NCBI GenBank assembly: GCA_049671305.1
Contig: JBATUR010000022.1
Location: forward strand, 1-64,000
Source of the DNA: CADCTM01 sp049671305
GTDB taxonomy: Bacteria; Cyanobacteriota; Cyanobacteriia; Cyanobacteriales; Coleofasciculaceae
Reading direction: 5' to 3'
Length of the DNA: 64,000 nt
A model generated the notes under the pieces. The model saw nothing but the letters and a program-made list of their open reading frames with translations, searched no databases and was not told where the DNA came from. The position numbers and the translations under genes are program-made. Positions 62,744 to 64,000 of this stretch are shown piece after piece. Within the stretch, counting starts at the first letter, position 1. The number at the start of each line of letters is the position of its first letter.

Positions 62744-64000
62744 CTAAGCAATTGCTGCCATCTTGACATCGTTATTTGCCAAGACTTCTTGCAACTCTTC
62801 AGAATCAACAGTTTCCTTCTCAATCAGCATTTCTGCTAATTTGTCAAGGACGACTCTGTTGCTCACCAAAACATCTTTGGCACGACTGTAAGCTTCATCA
62901 ACGAGCTTACGAACCTCAGAATCAATTGTCGCTGCCGTAGTATCAGAAAAATCGCGGTCTGAAGCAATATCCCGACCGAGGAACATATTGCTACTTTGGC
63001 GACCCAAAGCTACAGGACCGAGGCGATCGCTCATACCAAAACGAGTCACCATTTGACGTGCCACACGGGCAACCTGCTGCAAGTCGTTAGATGCACCAGT
63101 TGTCACCTCTTCCTCACCGAAGATGATTTCTTCAGCCAAACGACCGCCTAAAGCGACTGCCATCTGGTTTTGCAAGTAAGAGCGTGAGTACAAACCTGAG
63201 TCCATACGGTCTTCACTAGGAGTAAACCAAGTTAAACCACCAGCGCGACCACGAGGGATAATGCTGATTTTCTGCACAGGGTCATAGTCGGGCATCAATG
63301 CACCAACCAAAGCGTGACCAGCTTCGTGATATGCCACTAAGGTCTTGCGCTTTTCGCTCATCACGCGGTCTTTCTTCTCTGGACCTGCCAGCACACGGTC
63401 GATCGCATCATTCACTTCATCCATTGAGATTTCCGTGAGGCTACGACGCGCTGCCAAAATTGCTGCTTCGTTCAACAAGTTGGACAAGTCAGCACCAGTA
63501 AAACCAGGAGTCCGACGGGCAATTTTTTCTAAGTCAACGTCCTTCGCCAGGGTTTTGCCACGGGCGTGAACATTGAGAATTTCCAAGCGTCCAGCGTAGT
63601 CAGGGCGGTCTACAACTACTTGACGGTCAAAACGACCAGGGCGCAATAAGGCTGAGTCCAAAACGTCAGGACGGTTGGTTGCAGCAATAATAATGATGCC
63701 GGTGTTGCCTTCAAAGCCGTCCATTTCGGTCAGCAACTGGTTGAGGGTTTGCTCACGCTCATCGTTACCGCCGCCTAAACCTGCACCACGTTGACGCCCA
63801 ACGGCATCAATTTCATCGATGAAGACGATACAAGGTGCATTGGTTTTTGCCTGTTCAAACAAGTCGCGGACGCGAGATGCGCCAACACCGACGAACATTT
63901 CCACGAATTCTGAACCGGAGATGCTGAAGAAAGGAACGCCTGCTTCGCCTGCAACAGCACGGGCGAGGAGGGTTTTGCCTGTTCCAGGAGGTCCAACTAG
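62744..64000 (-). CDS. ftsH: ATP-dependent zinc metalloprotease FtsH, C-terminal part (cut by window edge)
   Basis: The frame is open from the right edge at 64000, where LVGPPGTGKTLLARAVAGEA is the Walker A motif, to the stop at 62744 (419 residues visible). Further signatures are CIVFIDEIDAVGRQRGAGLG (Walker B), the second region of homology ATNRPDVLDSALLRPGRFDR, the protease motif VAYHEAGHALVG (HEAGH) and the downstream aspartate in the SYSRS-LAEEIIFGEEEVTTG region. FtsH is a hexameric membrane AAA+ protease; in cyanobacteria some copies remove photodamaged D1. The membrane-anchored N-terminus lies outside the window, so the paralogue type cannot be given. Confidence 0.96.
   Translation of the reverse strand, partial: LVGPPGTGKTLLARAVAGEAGVPFFSISGSEFVEMFVGVGASRVRDLFEQAKTNAPCIVFIDEIDAVGRQRGAGLGGGNDEREQTLNQLLTEMDGFEGNTGIIIIAATNRPDVLDSALLRPGRFDRQVVVDRPDYAGRLEILNVHARGKTLAKDVDLEKIARRTPGFTGADLSNLLNEAAILAARRSLTEISMDEVNDAIDRVLAGPEKKDRVMSEKRKTLVAYHEAGHALVGALMPDYDPVQKISIIPRGRAGGLTWFTPSEDRMDSGLYSRSYLQNQMAVALGGRLAEEIIFGEEEVTTGASNDLQQVARVARQMVTRFGMSDRLGPVALGRQSSNMFLGRDIASDRDFSDTTAATIDSEVRKLVDEAYSRAKDVLVSNRVVLDKLAEMLIEKETVDSEELQEVLANNDVKMAAIA

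Noticed and set aside
1..64000. CRISPR array or prophage
   Set aside because: No regularly spaced direct repeats with unique spacers, integrase or phage structural genes were seen. The tandem repeat at 50807 is coding.

Overview
The window is a stretch of chromosome from a cyanobacterium. Direct markers are the first 42 residues of a photosystem II D2 protein (psbD, left edge), a complete petL for the cytochrome b6f complex, UPF0367, DUF1830 and DUF4079 proteins restricted to or typical of cyanobacteria, a GUN4 domain, Uma2 proteins, pentapeptide repeats, and many copies of the HIP1 octamer GCGATCGC. The number of multidomain sensor kinases and eukaryote-like Ser/Thr kinases suggests a large genome of the filamentous or Chroococcidiopsis-like type. 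The sequence alone does not fix the genus.

Layout. 0-10 kb: psbD (partial), UPF0367 plus an ECF-type ATPase, a secreted TPR-CHAT protein, a YacP-type NYN protein, tRNA-Glu(UUC), an ABC1/UbiB kinase and a GAF sensor kinase. 10-15 kb: DUF1830, then a likely three-gene unit (B12-binding radical SAM protein, DICT protein with a degenerate HD-GYP domain, pentapeptide-repeat protein), a small ribbon-helix-helix protein and a CPBP protease. 16-27 kb: a multi-PAS kinase, AlkB-like dioxygenase, HDAC-family deacetylase, unrecognised cyanobacterial proteins, petL, aroB, a 2H phosphoesterase, holA and two DUF4168 paralogues. 27-40 kb is a nitrogen block: ureE, then two signalling genes (an ETR1-like ethylene-receptor histidine kinase and a Ser/Thr kinase with a seven-repeat WD40 propeller), then ureF, ureG, an SH3-type secreted protein and the complete urtABCDE urea transporter operon. 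40-50 kb: a chemoreceptor, an orphan response regulator, a PcrA/UvrD helicase and an APH-type kinase. 48-55 kb: two paralogous Uma2 genes with small genes between them, a SIMPL lipoprotein, ykvA, metK and a Ser/Thr kinase-GUN4 fusion. 55-64 kb: homoserine dehydrogenase, a LysM-M23 peptidase, glycogen synthase, a Cache sensor kinase, UvsE and the C-terminal two thirds of an FtsH protease (right edge).

How the parts fit. UrtABCDE would import urea, and UreE/F/G mature urease by nickel delivery; the urease structural genes are outside the window. An imperfect NtcA-type site before urtA is consistent with nitrogen control. Signalling is heavily represented: four histidine kinases, one chemoreceptor, one single-domain receiver, and two Ser/Thr kinases that share an N-terminal zinc ribbon but carry different C-terminal modules. 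Housekeeping genes (aroB, holA, metK, hom, glgA, pcrA, ftsH) look intact.

The spacers hold several families of short palindromes. One family (TAGAGACGTTCC arms) supplies the TAG stop codons of ureG and the CPBP protease gene. A 148-bp element with 41-bp imperfect inverted ends lies just before ureF. The most notable observations are the ethylene-receptor kinase with every checked ETR1 copper/ethylene-site residue conserved, the radical SAM-DICT-pentapeptide unit, the repeat-supplied stop codons, and small genes such as petL and a possible 44-residue protein.
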